DNA of 64,000 bases from Celeribacter baekdonensis (GCF_003047105.1 NZ_CP028475.1:930001-994000); one strand, 5' to 3'; counted from the first letter of the stretch, positions 1 through 9,741 are shown. Made by a program: numbers and translations. Notes: generated from the letters alone by a model not told the origin.

Positions 1-515
1 ATCTGGCCCCCGGCGCAGACCGCGCCTTGGCCAACGTCCAAGGGCGACAGCGCATCTAAGACGGATTTTGCCCGTACCGCATCCGCCTCGTCCTGCGCGG
101 TCGGTTTACGCCCCCAAAGCGTGCCTTTTTCCAAAACCAAATCCGGGCAAATCTCGGTCGCCGAGCGGATGATGAAGCCTTGGGATTCAAACAAAGCGAT
201 CACCTCGCGCAGCAGACCATCATCGCCCTTGCCCAAAGACATGGCGAGTTTGAGCGCGTGGCGATCCATCAGCACCGGATTGATTTTGGGCCGCGCCATG
301 GCCCCCGCAAAGGTGACTGCCACGACATCATGCGCTTTCAACTCTTTGAAAAGCTTTCCAAGTTTTTCGACCCGTGCCGAGATATGTTCCGCGCCTTTGG
401 GCACCGCAATGTCTGAGAAGGTGACATAGACCGGATTGACCAGTGCCTGCGCCAATGTGGCGGGCAAACGGCCCGATCCGGCGATGATCGCGGTTCTTTT
501 GGCCGGGGACGTCAT
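1..515 (-). CDS. lpxI: UDP-2,3-diacylglucosamine pyrophosphatase LpxI (C-terminus outside window)
   Basis: The minus strand reads from ATG at 515 into a protein that starts MTSPAKRTAIIAGSGRLPAT and continues in frame to base 1, so the C-terminus lies outside the window. The opening and the later stretch with VAVTFAGAMARPKINP fit the LpxI (DUF1009) family. That family hydrolyses UDP-2,3-diacylglucosamine to lipid X on the cytoplasmic face in lipid A synthesis and replaces LpxH in alphaproteobacteria. The gene lies 10 bases after the lpxA stop, in the same operon. In relatives lpxB usually follows, but that would be off the left edge. Confidence 0.85.
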   Translation of the reverse strand, partial: MTSPAKRTAIIAGSGRLPATLAQALVNPVYVTFSDIAVPKGAEHISARVEKLGKLFKELKAHDVVAVTFAGAMARPKINPVLMDRHALKLAMSLGKGDDGLLREVIALFESQGFIIRSATEICPDLVLEKGTLWGRKPTAQDEADAVRAKSVLDALSPLDVGQGAVCAGGQ

Positions 516-525
516 CGGCGCGCCC

Positions 526-1326
526 TCATTTTGGCGTTAAAAATCCGCGGTCGCTGTCGCCCATCACAAAGGCCACCATGCGGGCAACATAATCGCTGTC
601 AAAATCCTCCGACAGGCGGTGGGCGCGATCTTTAAACGCGCCTTCGCCCTGTTTGAGCATCTGAAACGCGGCGCGCAATTGATTGATGTCGTCGCGGGCC
701 ACACCTTTGCGTTTGAGACCAACCAGATTAAGCCCGTCCAATTCCGCGCGCGGACCTTGGACCAACGCATGTGGCAAGACATCGGCGGTGACCATGGAAA
801 GCGCGCCGATGATGGCGCCCTGGCCGATCCGCACCCATTGGTGAATGCCCGACAGCCCACCGACAATCACGTCGTCTTCGATCACACAATGCCCGGCCAC
901 GGCGACTGAATTGACCAAAATCACCCGATCGCCGATCTGGACGTCATGGGCAACATGGGCGGAGGCCATAAACAAGCCATCGTCGCCGACGCGCGTCACC
1001 CCGCCACCCCCTTCGGTGCCGAGGTTCATCGTCACATATTCGCGGATGCGGTTGCGTTTGCCGATCACAAGGCGGGTCTCTTCGCCTTTGAATTTCAAAT
1101 CCTGCGGGATCGCTCCGATCGAGGCAAATTGAAACACTGTGGTCTCATCACCGATCTCGGTCATGCCCTCAATCACCACATGGGATTTGATCACAACCCC
1201 TGTCCCCAGCCGCACCTTGGGCCCGATCACACAAAACGGGCCAATCTGGCAGCCCGCGCCAATCACGGCCCCCTCTTCAATGACAGAAGACGGATGGATC
1301 TTGGCGCTTGGGTCGATGAGGCTCAT
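526..1326 (-). CDS. lpxA: Acyl-ACP-UDP-N-acetylglucosamine O-acyltransferase LpxA
   Basis: This 266-residue protein (E. coli LpxA has 262) is built of hexapeptide repeats giving a left-handed beta helix, followed by a helical C-terminus. It catalyses the first lipid A step, moving a hydroxyacyl chain from ACP to O-3 of UDP-GlcNAc. The segment HVAHD at about residues 124-128 holds the expected catalytic histidine (His127 by my count). It sits 14 bases after fabZ and 10 bases before lpxI, all on the minus strand, so these genes are probably co-transcribed. No odd features were seen. Confidence 0.95.
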   Translation of the reverse strand: MSLIDPSAKIHPSSVIEEGAVIGAGCQIGPFCVIGPKVRLGTGVVIKSHVVIEGMTEIGDETTVFQFASIGAIPQDLKFKGEETRLVIGKRNRIREYVTMNLGTEGGGGVTRVGDDGLFMASAHVAHDVQIGDRVILVNSVAVAGHCVIEDDVIVGGLSGIHQWVRIGQGAIIGALSMVTADVLPHALVQGPRAELDGLNLVGLKRKGVARDDINQLRAAFQMLKQGEGAFKDRAHRLSEDFDSDYVARMVAFVMGDSDRGFLTPK

Positions 1327-1340
1327 GAGATCGCTCCTGA

Positions 1341-1805
1341 TCAGGTGTTGGACGCAGACAGATCCATCATCGCGGTAAACGAGGCCTCACAGGCCACCTC
1401 GCCATCGACTTCGGCTCGGCCATCGAATTTCCACACTTTGCCACCGCCGCGTTTGACCGTGACATGCATCTTCAGCTGATCGCCCGGCACCACTTTGCGG
1501 CGGAATTTACAGCCGTCGATGTTCATAAAGAACACGTTAAAGACCTTGTCGGCCAGATCCATATGCACACCGACCAACACAGCCGCCGTTTGCGCCATCG
1601 CCTCGACAATCATCACGCCGGGCATCACCGGCATGCCGGGAAAATGCCCGGTGAAATGCGGTTCATTGAAGGTGACGTTTTTGATACCGGTGCAGCCGGT
1701 GCTGGTGTCGATGTCAACCACCCGATCCACCAACAAAAACGGATAGCGATGCGGCAAAATCCGTTGAATCAAATCAATATCGGCGGTTTTCAAGTGGTCC
1801 GTCAT
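1341..1805 (-). CDS. fabZ: 3-hydroxyacyl-[ACP] dehydratase FabZ
   Basis: This 154-residue single hot-dog-fold protein has the FabZ signature: [13 protein letters not shown] near the start, then [11 protein letters not shown] with the active-site His54 and Glu68 in VEAMAQ. It dehydrates 3-hydroxyacyl-ACP in fatty acid elongation and competes with LpxA for the same hydroxyacyl-ACP pool, which explains its place next to lpxA. In many proteobacteria lpxD lies between skp and fabZ. Here it is absent from that slot, and the only lpxD seen is near 31 kb. Confidence 0.95.
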   Translation of the reverse strand: MTDHLKTADIDLIQRILPHRYPFLLVDRVVDIDTSTGCTGIKNVTFNEPHFTGHFPGMPVMPGVMIVEAMAQTAAVLVGVHMDLADKVFNVFFMNIDGCKFRRKVVPGDQLKMHVTVKRGGGKVWKFDGRAEVDGEVACEASFTAMMDLSASNT

Positions 1806-1966
1806 ATCTCTTCCCTCGGCCTTTGATCTTATTTTTATCTGTGTAACGCGACGCCGGGGCCGAACATACGGGCCAGATCAGTCCCATGTGCCAGTCTGGC
1901 GTGAAATTCGTCCTGTTTTCTACCAACAGCGCCCCGCCGTGACAAGCGGTCTGGAGACTGTTGGAC

Positions 1967-2620
1967 TCAGTCGGCGCTCGCGGGGGTGTCTTCTGTCGAT
2001 CTGTCTTCGGCGGGTGGCGTGGTCGGCTCTTGGGCGTCCGCGGCGTCGCGTTCAGCCTGACGTGCATCCAGTTGATCAATCACAACTTTTGACACATCAA
2101 TCGACCCGGCCATCAAATAAACCTGTTGCCGTTCCAGCACCACCACGGCGCCAAGATCACGCGCGACACGGGTCAAAACCGCATTCATTTCCGTTTCCAA
2201 CTCTTCCAGACCACTGTCATAGAGGCTTTGGACATCGCGCGCCTTTTCGTCCTGCTGGTCGCGCACCTCGGTGACCTTAGCGTCAAATTCTGCGGCCCGC
2301 GCGCGAAAGGCCTCATCGGTCATCATCGGGCGCTGATCTGAAATTTCTTGTTCTTCGGCTTCGAGATCTGCGTAGATTTGGTCGTTCTCGACCAAAAGAG
2401 CAGACCGAGCGGCCTCAATTTTTGCCTCAAGGGCCATGCCCATCTGGCTCTGCGAAATCACCCGCGACCGATCAAACGCCAAAATCGGAAAGGTCAGTTT
2501 TGGCTGAGCTTGTGGTATTTCGCTGCTCGGGGCGTCTTGGGCCGTGGCCAATGGCGCGCCCGCCAAGAGAGACACTCCTGCCGCAACAACCGCCAAAGAC
2601 CACAGCCGGAGACCCGACAT
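1967..2620 (-). CDS. skp: OmpH/Skp-family periplasmic chaperone
   Basis: This 217-residue protein starts with a signal peptide (about residues 1-27, hydrophobic run ending ATAQ). The middle is a long charged helical region rich in Glu, Gln, Arg and Asp, which fits the two coiled-coil arms of Skp/OmpH. The tail (about residue 185 on) is acidic and Pro/Thr-rich. The family holds unfolded outer membrane proteins in the periplasm for delivery to BamA. Its start codon overlaps the bamA stop, which supports joint expression. Confidence 0.85.
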   Translation of the reverse strand: MSGLRLWSLAVVAAGVSLLAGAPLATAQDAPSSEIPQAQPKLTFPILAFDRSRVISQSQMGMALEAKIEAARSALLVENDQIYADLEAEEQEISDQRPMMTDEAFRARAAEFDAKVTEVRDQQDEKARDVQSLYDSGLEELETEMNAVLTRVARDLGAVVVLERQQVYLMAGSIDVSKVVIDQLDARQAERDAADAQEPTTPPAEDRSTEDTPASAD

Positions 2621-4965
2621 CAGAAGCTCGTGGAAATGGTCAGATCGAAGCTTTGCTCTTTGTCATACTCTTCTTTGTCCAACGCTTTGGTGAAGTTAAA
2701 GCGCAGCGGCCCCAGAGGGGTGGTCCAGAAAATCGACGCACCGACAACAGAACGCCAATTTGGATCGTCACTGCCTGCAATGATGCCCGACGCATCATCG
2801 AGCCCCCACACGGAGCCATAGTCAAAGAACAAACCGCCCGAGAGACCATATTCTTCTGGCAGGCCCAGCGGGAAATTCGCTTCAAGCCGCGCCACGGCGT
2901 AATAGTTGCCGCCCAGAGCCACATCATTGGTGGACGAGCGTGGACCAATGCCGCCCGGCTCGAACCCGCGCATGATTGAGGAGCTGTTGAAATAGCGGTT
3001 GGACACACGAGTGCCATCATCGCTTTCAATGATCCCGCCCTCAACGGTGGCGCGCAGGGTCACCTCTTCGTTCAGGACTTTCATCTCACCAGTCAGTTCC
3101 GCCGAGGTGCGGGTAAAATCAACGTCGCCGCCAATCACACCGGCATAGTCCTGACCAAATTTGAACAGGAGGCCTGCGTTCGGATTAAGCCCGGTGCGGC
3201 GGGTGTCATAGCTGTAACTGTAGCCAAGCGAATGGGTGATGACCCCGCCCGCGTCAATGTCGTTTTGGATCTGAGACGGCAGATCGGCGTAATTGCTGTC
3301 AACCTCGCGAACTTCGCTCCATTCGCCCCGGTAGTTCAGGGTCAAAACGCCATTTTCAGACACAGGAAAGGACAGGCGCGGCGAGAGATACGCCCGGCGC
3401 AGGTCATGCTCGGCGTAGCCCGGTTGCGAGCTGCTGATCCCAGCCCCAAGACCAAAGCCCACATCGCGCCCCAAGAAAGCCGGTTCGGCAAAGTTGAACG
3501 ACAGGTTCCCGTCGTCCAGCTTCGTGGTCAGGTTGAAGGACAGGCTTTGTCCCCGCCCCAAGAAATTTGCCTCACTGAAAGAGGCCACAAGATTCGCCCC
3601 GTCAGACACAGAGAAGTTTGCGCCAAAGGTGAACGAGCCGGTTGGCTTTTCGCTGACATTGACGTCCACCACGACCTGCTCGCCCGAGGAGCCTTCGCGG
3701 GTGTTCACATCAGCGTTGGAGAAAAAGCCAAGCGCGCGAATACGATCCGCCGCTTCGCGAATTTCGCGCGGGTTGAACGGGTCGCCTTCGACCACTTTAA
3801 ACTGATGACGGACAACGCGGTCCAATGTGGTGGCATTGCCTTCGATGTCGATGCGTTCGACAAACACGCGCGGGCCACGCACAAGGGCAAATTCGATGTC
3901 CAGCGTCAGATCGCGGTCATTGCGGGTCACGCGCGGCTCAACCCGAAGGAAATCAATCCCCTTCTTGGTCGCCAGCGTTTCCATCCGCGCAATCACATTG
4001 TCGATCGCCAGCGGCGAATAGGTTTGGCCGCTGCGGATATTCGCCACTTTTTGGAACTCTTCGGCATCCGCCTCATCAATGCCGGAGACGGTGGAAATCG
4101 TGCCAAAATCGTATTTCTGGCCTTCGCGCACGTTGAAGGTCAGGAAATAGGCGTTGCGTTCGCGCGAAAACTCGGCGGCCACATTCAACACCTGAAAATC
4201 GACATAACCACGCGAGGTGTAGAAATCCATCAACACTCGCTTGTCGAATTCGATGCGGTCTTCGGCATAGGTATCTTTGCCGATGATAAAGCGGAAAATG
4301 CCCGCCTGTTTGGTTTCCAAAACGCGGCGCAGGCGACTGTCAGAAAACTCACGGTTGCCGACAAAGCTCAGCCGTTCAATTTCAACGCCTTTGCCCTCAG
4401 TCACCTCAAACACCACATCCACGCGGTTGTCGTTGCGGCGGATGATTTTCGGGGTCACGGTGGCGACAAGCTGGCCTTTGACCTCATAGGCCTGGGTCAA
4501 TGCGGCGGCATCGGCTTCGGCGGTGGCGGGCGAATAGACCCGGCGCACCTGCGTCGACAACATCGGCATCAACGCGTCATCAGAGATTTTGCGGTTGCCT
4601 TCAATCGAGATGCGCGACACCACCGGGTATTCGCTGACTTTGATCAGCAAAGTCGATCCGCTTGGGACAAATTCGACGGTTTCAAACAGGCCGGAGCCCA
4701 AAACCTTTTGATAGGCGTCATTCAGCTCAGCGGCTGAGACGCTTTGACCACGAGCGATTCCCGCGTAGGACAGGATGGTGTCGGCCGAAACGCGTTGTGC
4801 GCCTTCGATCGTCACGTTGGAAAAGCGATAACTCTGCGCCTGTGCTGCCGTGGGAAATACGGCATAAGACACTGAAGTTGCTGCAAAAGCTGCAAAAGAG
4901 AGGGCAAAGGCACGCGCAGCAATGCGGTGTTTGCGACGGGTCGACTTTTGAATGATGGACACCAT
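2620..4965 (-). CDS. bamA: Outer membrane protein assembly factor BamA
   Basis: I chose ATG at 4965, with GAGAAAG just upstream, over an earlier TTG at 4989. The product is about 781 residues. It has a signal peptide ending near AAQAQS, five POTRA-like repeats (about residues 45-440; motifs such as IEGNRKISDDAL and FVGNREFSDSRL), and a C-terminal beta-barrel with the RGF motif (MRGFEPGG) and a terminal Phe. It inserts beta-barrel proteins into the outer membrane. It lies between rseP and skp, the usual alphaproteobacterial order. A spacer of about 540 bases to rseP holds a small membrane protein gene. Confidence 0.95.
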   Translation of the reverse strand: MVSIIQKSTRRKHRIAARAFALSFAAFAATSVSYAVFPTAAQAQSYRFSNVTIEGAQRVSADTILSYAGIARGQSVSAAELNDAYQKVLGSGLFETVEFVPSGSTLLIKVSEYPVVSRISIEGNRKISDDALMPMLSTQVRRVYSPATAEADAAALTQAYEVKGQLVATVTPKIIRRNDNRVDVVFEVTEGKGVEIERLSFVGNREFSDSRLRRVLETKQAGIFRFIIGKDTYAEDRIEFDKRVLMDFYTSRGYVDFQVLNVAAEFSRERNAYFLTFNVREGQKYDFGTISTVSGIDEADAEEFQKVANIRSGQTYSPLAIDNVIARMETLATKKGIDFLRVEPRVTRNDRDLTLDIEFALVRGPRVFVERIDIEGNATTLDRVVRHQFKVVEGDPFNPREIREAADRIRALGFFSNADVNTREGSSGEQVVVDVNVSEKPTGSFTFGANFSVSDGANLVASFSEANFLGRGQSLSFNLTTKLDDGNLSFNFAEPAFLGRDVGFGLGAGISSSQPGYAEHDLRRAYLSPRLSFPVSENGVLTLNYRGEWSEVREVDSNYADLPSQIQNDIDAGGVITHSLGYSYSYDTRRTGLNPNAGLLFKFGQDYAGVIGGDVDFTRTSAELTGEMKVLNEEVTLRATVEGGIIESDDGTRVSNRYFNSSSIMRGFEPGGIGPRSSTNDVALGGNYYAVARLEANFPLGLPEEYGLSGGLFFDYGSVWGLDDASGIIAGSDDPNWRSVVGASIFWTTPLGPLRFNFTKALDKEEYDKEQSFDLTISTSF

Positions 4966-5188
4966 GACAGCTTTCTCGAAATTCCACAAAACGTTGTAGC
5001 TGAGTACCGGGATTACGGCCTCTTGTCAAAAGCCTAGCCCGCAGCACAGGGGCCTTAACACTGTGGCATATACGCGAAGGTGTCATGCGCAAAACAAAAG
5101 GACCCTCGCGATGCGAAAGCCCCTGCTTTGAAATCATAAAGATGCAGCTTTGTGCCCGGGGGAGGTCCCCCACATGTTCAGCTCTCGT

Positions 5189-5320
5189 TTACAAGAAAAA
5201 CTGGCCAAAAAACGCACCGGCGACAAGCGCCACGGTGATCGTTGCCGCGTACAAAAGACGATCCCAATTGAGATCGGCCAATTGCGAAAGGCTGCGATAG
5301 CTTGCACGGATTGCGGTCAT
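5189..5320 (-). CDS. Small membrane protein of 43 residues, unknown function
   Basis: A short reading frame runs from ATG at 5320 to TAA at 5189 on the minus strand. The product starts MTAIRASYRSLSQLADLNWD and ends in a hydrophobic helix (about residues 22-43) that runs to the last residue, so it looks like a single-pass, tail-anchored peptide. A purine-rich AGAGAGGA lies upstream of the start. It is in the same direction as rseP and bamA and lies between them. I do not recognise a family. It could be chance, but the clean soluble-then-membrane layout and the position argue for a real gene. Confidence 0.5.
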   Translation of the reverse strand: MTAIRASYRSLSQLADLNWDRLLYAATITVALVAGAFFGQFFL

Positions 5321-5429
5321 CTCAGTCCCATCCTCTCTGTCTCAGCCCCATACACCGGGCCTTTTTCGGTATGTCGCGCGCCACATCGGCGCTCAGACAG
5401 AGGGATACATCCCGAATATGGCAAGAGTT

Positions 5430-5465
5430 GGGCCGTTTTCTCAATCACCTTGAAAAAACGGCCCC
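5430..5465. terminator. Inverted repeat downstream of rseP, possible terminator
   Basis: GGGCCGTTTT and AAAACGGCCC form a 10-bp perfect stem around a loop of about 13 bases, starting some 40 bases after the rseP stop. The T-tract lies within the stem rather than after it, so termination efficiency is uncertain. Confidence 0.4.
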
Positions 5466-5502
5466 TCAATCGCGGATCAATCGCGGAGACCGTATGTTTT
5501 GA

Positions 5503-6840
5503 TCAGACGCAGAACAGATCCGCAGACAGCCCCAGCACCATAAAGCTCAGGATCACCACAAGACCCACGGTCATCATCACGCCCACGGCTCGGTCCGGCA
5601 AAGGTTTGCCGCGCACAGCCTCATAGGCGTAAAACACCAAATGCCCGCCATCGAGCACCGGGATCGGAAACAGGTTCATCAGGCCGATCGCCGTTGAAAG
5701 CGTCGCGATGGTCAAAAAGAACGAGGACACACTCACCGAGGCCGCCGAGGACACGACCTGTGCGATCCCCACCGGGCCCGACAGGTTACAGGCCGAAATC
5801 GCCCCGATCGACATGTTGTAAATCGCCGACAAGGACAGAGAAATCACCGCCCAGACTTGGCCCACACCGGCGCTGACCGCCTCGCCAAAGGACACAGGCA
5901 CCGAGCCGATGGTGAAATAGGTGCCACCCGCGATGCCAATCATGTAGCGGGTCTCAAACCCGCCTTCGGGGAGCGGCAGATCACGTTGGCGCGGCGTCAT
6001 TTTCGCTTCAAAGGTTTGACCATCACGCAGCACGGTCAGGGTTGCTTCGCCGCCTTTGAAATCGCTGAAATAGGCCAAAAGATCACCAAAGGTCGCAACC
6101 TCCACGCCGTCAATCGCGGTGACCATATCGCCGGTCTCCAGCCCTGCGTCTTTGGCGGCGGATTTCATGCTAAATTCGTCGATCCGCGCCGGAAACGGAT
6201 GCGGTGCCTCGACAGTTTGCTCAACACCATCGCGCAGAACGGTATAGGGCAAGCTCATCTCATGCGGCAGGCTGGCGATAAAATCACTATAGCCCTCAAG
6301 ACCTTCGGGCACAGGCGTGCCGGCAATCGCGATGATCTTATCCCCCGGCTCGATGCCCACCTCAATCGGCATTTTGGAAATCTCATCGACGATCAAGACG
6401 TCGCCGGATTTGCCCATGGTGAACAGCACAGCGACAAACACCAGCGCCGAAAAGAGAAAGTTGAACACCGGCCCCGCCGCAACAGTGAGCGTGCGCGCCC
6501 AAAGCGGTGCCCCCGGCATGGTGTGGCGCGCCTCATCCGGGCTCATGCCCTCAACCGCATGGGCATCGGGAGCGGAGGCGGCATTGGCGTCGCCTGCGAA
6601 TTTCACATAGCCCCCAAAAGGCAGCGCCGCGAGTTGCCACACCGTGCCGCGTTTGTCCGTGCGCGACCAGATCACTTTGCCAAAGCCCAAAGAGAATACA
6701 TCCGCCTTGATCCCGGACCAGCGCCCGACGATGTAATGGCCATATTCATGCACGGTGACGATGATCGACAAGGCAATGACAAACACGATGACGGTATAAA
6801 TGGTGTTGCCAAAGCTCATCAGGAGCGCGGTGATTTCCAT
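5503..6840 (-). CDS. rseP: Site-2 intramembrane metalloprotease RseP
   Basis: ATG at 6840 is preferred over longer starts because AGAGGA lies about 9 bases upstream and the protein then begins MEITALLMSFGNTIYTV. The 445-residue product has the zinc motif HEYGH (residues 31-35) in the first membrane helix, PDZ domains in the periplasmic part, and the second metal-site motif LDGGH near the C-terminus, with further membrane helices. It cleaves anti-sigma factors and remnant signal peptides in the inner membrane. It is the dxr neighbour in the conserved envelope cluster. Confidence 0.93.
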   Translation of the reverse strand: MEITALLMSFGNTIYTVIVFVIALSIIVTVHEYGHYIVGRWSGIKADVFSLGFGKVIWSRTDKRGTVWQLAALPFGGYVKFAGDANAASAPDAHAVEGMSPDEARHTMPGAPLWARTLTVAAGPVFNFLFSALVFVAVLFTMGKSGDVLIVDEISKMPIEVGIEPGDKIIAIAGTPVPEGLEGYSDFIASLPHEMSLPYTVLRDGVEQTVEAPHPFPARIDEFSMKSAAKDAGLETGDMVTAIDGVEVATFGDLLAYFSDFKGGEATLTVLRDGQTFEAKMTPRQRDLPLPEGGFETRYMIGIAGGTYFTIGSVPVSFGEAVSAGVGQVWAVISLSLSAIYNMSIGAISACNLSGPVGIAQVVSSAASVSVSSFFLTIATLSTAIGLMNLFPIPVLDGGHLVFYAYEAVRGKPLPDRAVGVMMTVGLVVILSFMVLGLSADLFCV

Positions 6841-6886
6841 GGGCTGTCGATCCTCTGATCTCTTTATTTCTGCGGCGGTTTCCGCC

Positions 6887-8052
6887 TTAGAGTGTTTTTT
6901 GCACCGAGAAAGCGCGGGCTCTCGCCTCTTTATCCGCTTCCAGCACATTATCCAAGCTCAAGGCATTGACCCGCAGGTTCACACCCGATGACATATCGTT
7001 GAGGACCGTTTCCACGATCCGCGCCATGTCCAAAAATCCAATTTTTTCGGCAATAAAAAGGTCCAAAGCCGCCTCTTTTGCGGCGTTGAACACGGCCCCG
7101 GCCAAGCCGCCAATCGCCATCACATCGCGCGCCAACCTGAGCGCCGGGAACCGGATCTCATCCGGCGCCTCAAACTGTAGCGTGCCGATTTTGGCCAGAT
7201 CCAGCCGCGCCACCGGCAAATCGCGCCGCTCTGGCCAATGCAGCGCATAGCCAATGGCATGACGCATATCGGGCGCGCCCAGATGCGCCATCAGCGCCCC
7301 GTCGCGAAACCCGACCAGCGCGTGCACATAGGAGCCGGGATGCACCAACACTTCGATTTGTTCCGGCGCAAAGCCAAAATATTCTCGCGTTTCAATGAGT
7401 TCCAATGCCTTGTTGAACATCGAGGCGGAATCAATCGTGATCCTCTGCCCCATGTCCCAAGACGGGTGCGTGCAGGCCTCGGCCAAGCGCGCATTCTTCA
7501 GCCGCTCCAAGGACCAGTCGCGAAACGGCCCCCCGAGGCGGTGATGATCACCCGCTCGACCTCGGATTGATCCTCGCCCACAAGGCCCTGAAACACCGCC
7601 GAATGTTCGGAATCCACCGGCAAAATCCGCGCGCCGTGGCTTTGGGCCGATTGCATCAACAAAGACCCCGCCGTCACAAGGCTTTCTTTGTTGGCGAGCG
7701 CCAAGGTGGTGCCGTGGCGCAAAGCATGAAGACCGGGGGCCAGCCCCGCCGCACCCACAATTGCCGACATGGTCCAATCGACCGCGCGTTCGGCGGCCTC
7801 AAGCAGCGCGTGGTCCCCCGCCGTGGCCTGAATGCCCGTGCCAGACAACGCCTCACGCAGCGCGGGCAAACAGTCCTCATAGGCGGTCACTGCGACCTCG
7901 GCCCCAAGAGCGCGGGCGTCATGGGCCAAAAGATCGACATTGCGCCCGCCGGTCAGCGCCACCACATCATAGGCCTCGCGGTCGCGTCGGATCAGATCAA
8001 TCGTAGACTGACCGATGGAGCCGGTCGCGCCGAAAATGGAAATACGTCGCAT
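6887..8052 (-). CDS. dxr: 1-deoxy-D-xylulose 5-phosphate reductoisomerase Dxr, frame broken in a G run
   Basis: The NADPH-binding start MRRISIFGATGSIGQSTIDL and the motif VDSEHSAVFQGL are in one frame (8052 to about 7530). The rest, from GPFRDWSLERL to the C-terminus at 6887, is in another. The break is at a run of six C (7529-7534, G on the coding strand), where one extra G restores ITASGGPFRDW. Dxr makes 2-C-methyl-D-erythritol 4-phosphate in the MEP isoprenoid pathway and is normally essential, so a sequencing or assembly error is likelier than a true pseudogene. It lies between cdsA and rseP as usual. Confidence 0.9.
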
Positions 8053-8055
8053 GGA

Positions 8056-8787
8056 TTATCCAAACAGCAGGTTGAGCAGAAAGGCCAGCGCGCCGAGCGC
8101 CAAAAGCGCGTCAAACCGATCCAAAACCCCACCATGGCCGGGGATGATATTGGAGCTGTCTTTGACCCCCATCCGGCGTTTCAACCCGCTTTCCAAAATA
8201 TCGCCAAGTTGGGAGGCGAAGGCCAGAATCACCGAGGACGTGATGAAAAACCAATAGCGCACGAAACCTTCGGGCATGAATTGATGGGCGTAAGCCGCCA
8301 AAATGGCAACGCCGATCCAACCGCCCAAAATACCGGACCACGTTTTTTTCGGGCTGATGCGGGGCCAGAATTTTGGCCCGCCTAAGGTTTTGCCAACCAA
8401 ATAGCCCATGCTGTCGGCGACAATCACCAAGCCGATGATGTACAGCAACAGCGTGCGTCCACCTTGGGAGGACAGTTGCAACAGGCCCAAACAACCAAAG
8501 ACCAAAAGGACGAAATAGCCCGCAAGTGCGGCGATGTCGCTGGGGGCAAAGCCGCCCTGCCCGCTTTTGTGGCGCGCCATGCGGACCAATTCCCATGCTC
8601 CGATCAATCCCGCCAAAGCCACAAGCGCGCGAAACGCGTCATGCCCGGACAACACCGCGCCCAAGCCAAGCGTGACCATCACAATCGCGGACAAAATCCG
8701 CGGCCGCAAATCGCGCCAGTTGCCTTTGGCCAAAAAGCGGGGGCCAGATTTTAACGTGGATTTCGGTTTCGTCGGGCGGTCCGTCAC
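8056..8787 (-). CDS. cdsA: Phosphatidate cytidylyltransferase CdsA
   Basis: This 243-residue multi-pass membrane protein carries the CDS signature in its C-terminal third: LKRRMGVKDSSN followed by PGHGGVLDRFDAL. It makes CDP-diacylglycerol from CTP and phosphatidic acid, feeding phospholipid synthesis. Its start overlaps the uppS stop by 4 bases (ATGA), which implies translational coupling, and dxr begins 3 bases after its stop. Nothing unusual was seen. Confidence 0.94.
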   Translation of the reverse strand: MTDRPTKPKSTLKSGPRFLAKGNWRDLRPRILSAIVMVTLGLGAVLSGHDAFRALVALAGLIGAWELVRMARHKSGQGGFAPSDIAALAGYFVLLVFGCLGLLQLSSQGGRTLLLYIIGLVIVADSMGYLVGKTLGGPKFWPRISPKKTWSGILGGWIGVAILAAYAHQFMPEGFVRYWFFITSSVILAFASQLGDILESGLKRRMGVKDSSNIIPGHGGVLDRFDALLALGALAFLLNLLFG

Positions 8788-9575
8788 GATTTAACCCCGC
8801 CAAACCGACGATCCCGATGAGCAAACCGCGCCATGCAATCGGCGAAGACCTCTGAGGTGAAATCCGGCCAAAGCGTGTCGATGAACTCATATTCCGAATA
8901 GGCCGATTGCCACAAAAGAAAGTTGGAAATGCGCGCCTCGCCCGAGGTACGGATCACCAAATCGGGGTCGGGCAAGACCCGTGTGTCGAGGTAGCGCGTC
9001 AGCGTGGTTTCATCGACCGTTTCCGGGTCCAACACGCCGGTTTTGACATCGCGGGCCATCTCTTTGATCGCACGGGACACCTCATCGCGGCCACCATAGT
9101 TGATCGCGATGGTCAGATGCACCTTGGTGTTCTCGCGCGTCACCTCTTCGAGATCATCCATCAACGCGATCAGTTTTTTATCCAACCGTGGCCGATCGCC
9201 AATAAAGCGCACCCGCACGCCCTCGGCGACCAAACCTTTGAGTTCGCTTTGAATATAGCGGCGAAACAGCGACATCAGACCCGACACTTCGGTCTGGGTG
9301 CGTTTCCAATTCTCGGTCGAAAAAGCAAAGATGGTCAGGTATTTGACGCCCAGATCAGGACAGGCGCGCACGATCTCTTTGACCCGTTTCGCGCCGGCAT
9401 GGTGACCAAAGAGACGCGGTTTGCCACGCGCCTGCGCCCAACGCCCATTGCCGTCCATGATCACAGCCACATGGGTGGCGTGCTCCGCAGTCGGCTCAGA
9501 TTGAGCGGCGGACTTCTGCGTGTCCGCGTGCTCGGCTGTGCCTTCCGGCGTCTGGTTTGGCCTCATTTCGGGCAT
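8784..9575 (-). CDS. uppS: Undecaprenyl (polyprenyl) diphosphate synthase UppS
   Basis: The cis-prenyltransferase signature HVAVIMDGNGRWAQARGKPR and the later RTSGEARISNFLLWQSAYSE are present. I chose ATG at 9575 (protein starting MPEMRPNQ) because GAGAGG lies just upstream. The open frame extends further to 9848, but that extension is rich in Lys/Ser and unlike the family. The N-terminus still has a tail of about 30 residues, rich in Gln/Glu/Ala, before the conserved domain. The enzyme condenses isopentenyl diphosphate into the C55 carrier for peptidoglycan and O-antigen. Confidence 0.92.
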   Translation of the reverse strand: MPEMRPNQTPEGTAEHADTQKSAAQSEPTAEHATHVAVIMDGNGRWAQARGKPRLFGHHAGAKRVKEIVRACPDLGVKYLTIFAFSTENWKRTQTEVSGLMSLFRRYIQSELKGLVAEGVRVRFIGDRPRLDKKLIALMDDLEEVTRENTKVHLTIAINYGGRDEVSRAIKEMARDVKTGVLDPETVDETTLTRYLDTRVLPDPDLVIRTSGEARISNFLLWQSAYSEYEFIDTLWPDFTSEVFADCMARFAHRDRRFGGVKS

Positions 9576-9741
9576 CGCGCCTCTCTGTCTGAACCGTGGT
9601 CCCGACAGGACCATACTCTCGTCTTTACACTCAAAACGCCCCCAGGGGGAGCGCTTGCTCTTGAATTTAGCCCATGTTGAGCGCAATCGCGGGCTCTTTG
9701 CGACACCTGAAGCGGGGCAAACGTCGCGATCTGCGGTGATC

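Noticed and set aside
3232..4737. Long plus-strand open frame of 501 codons inside bamA
   Set aside because: It is antisense to a clear BamA with signal peptide, POTRA and barrel domains. High GC keeps the opposite strand open, and the product has no recognisable pattern.
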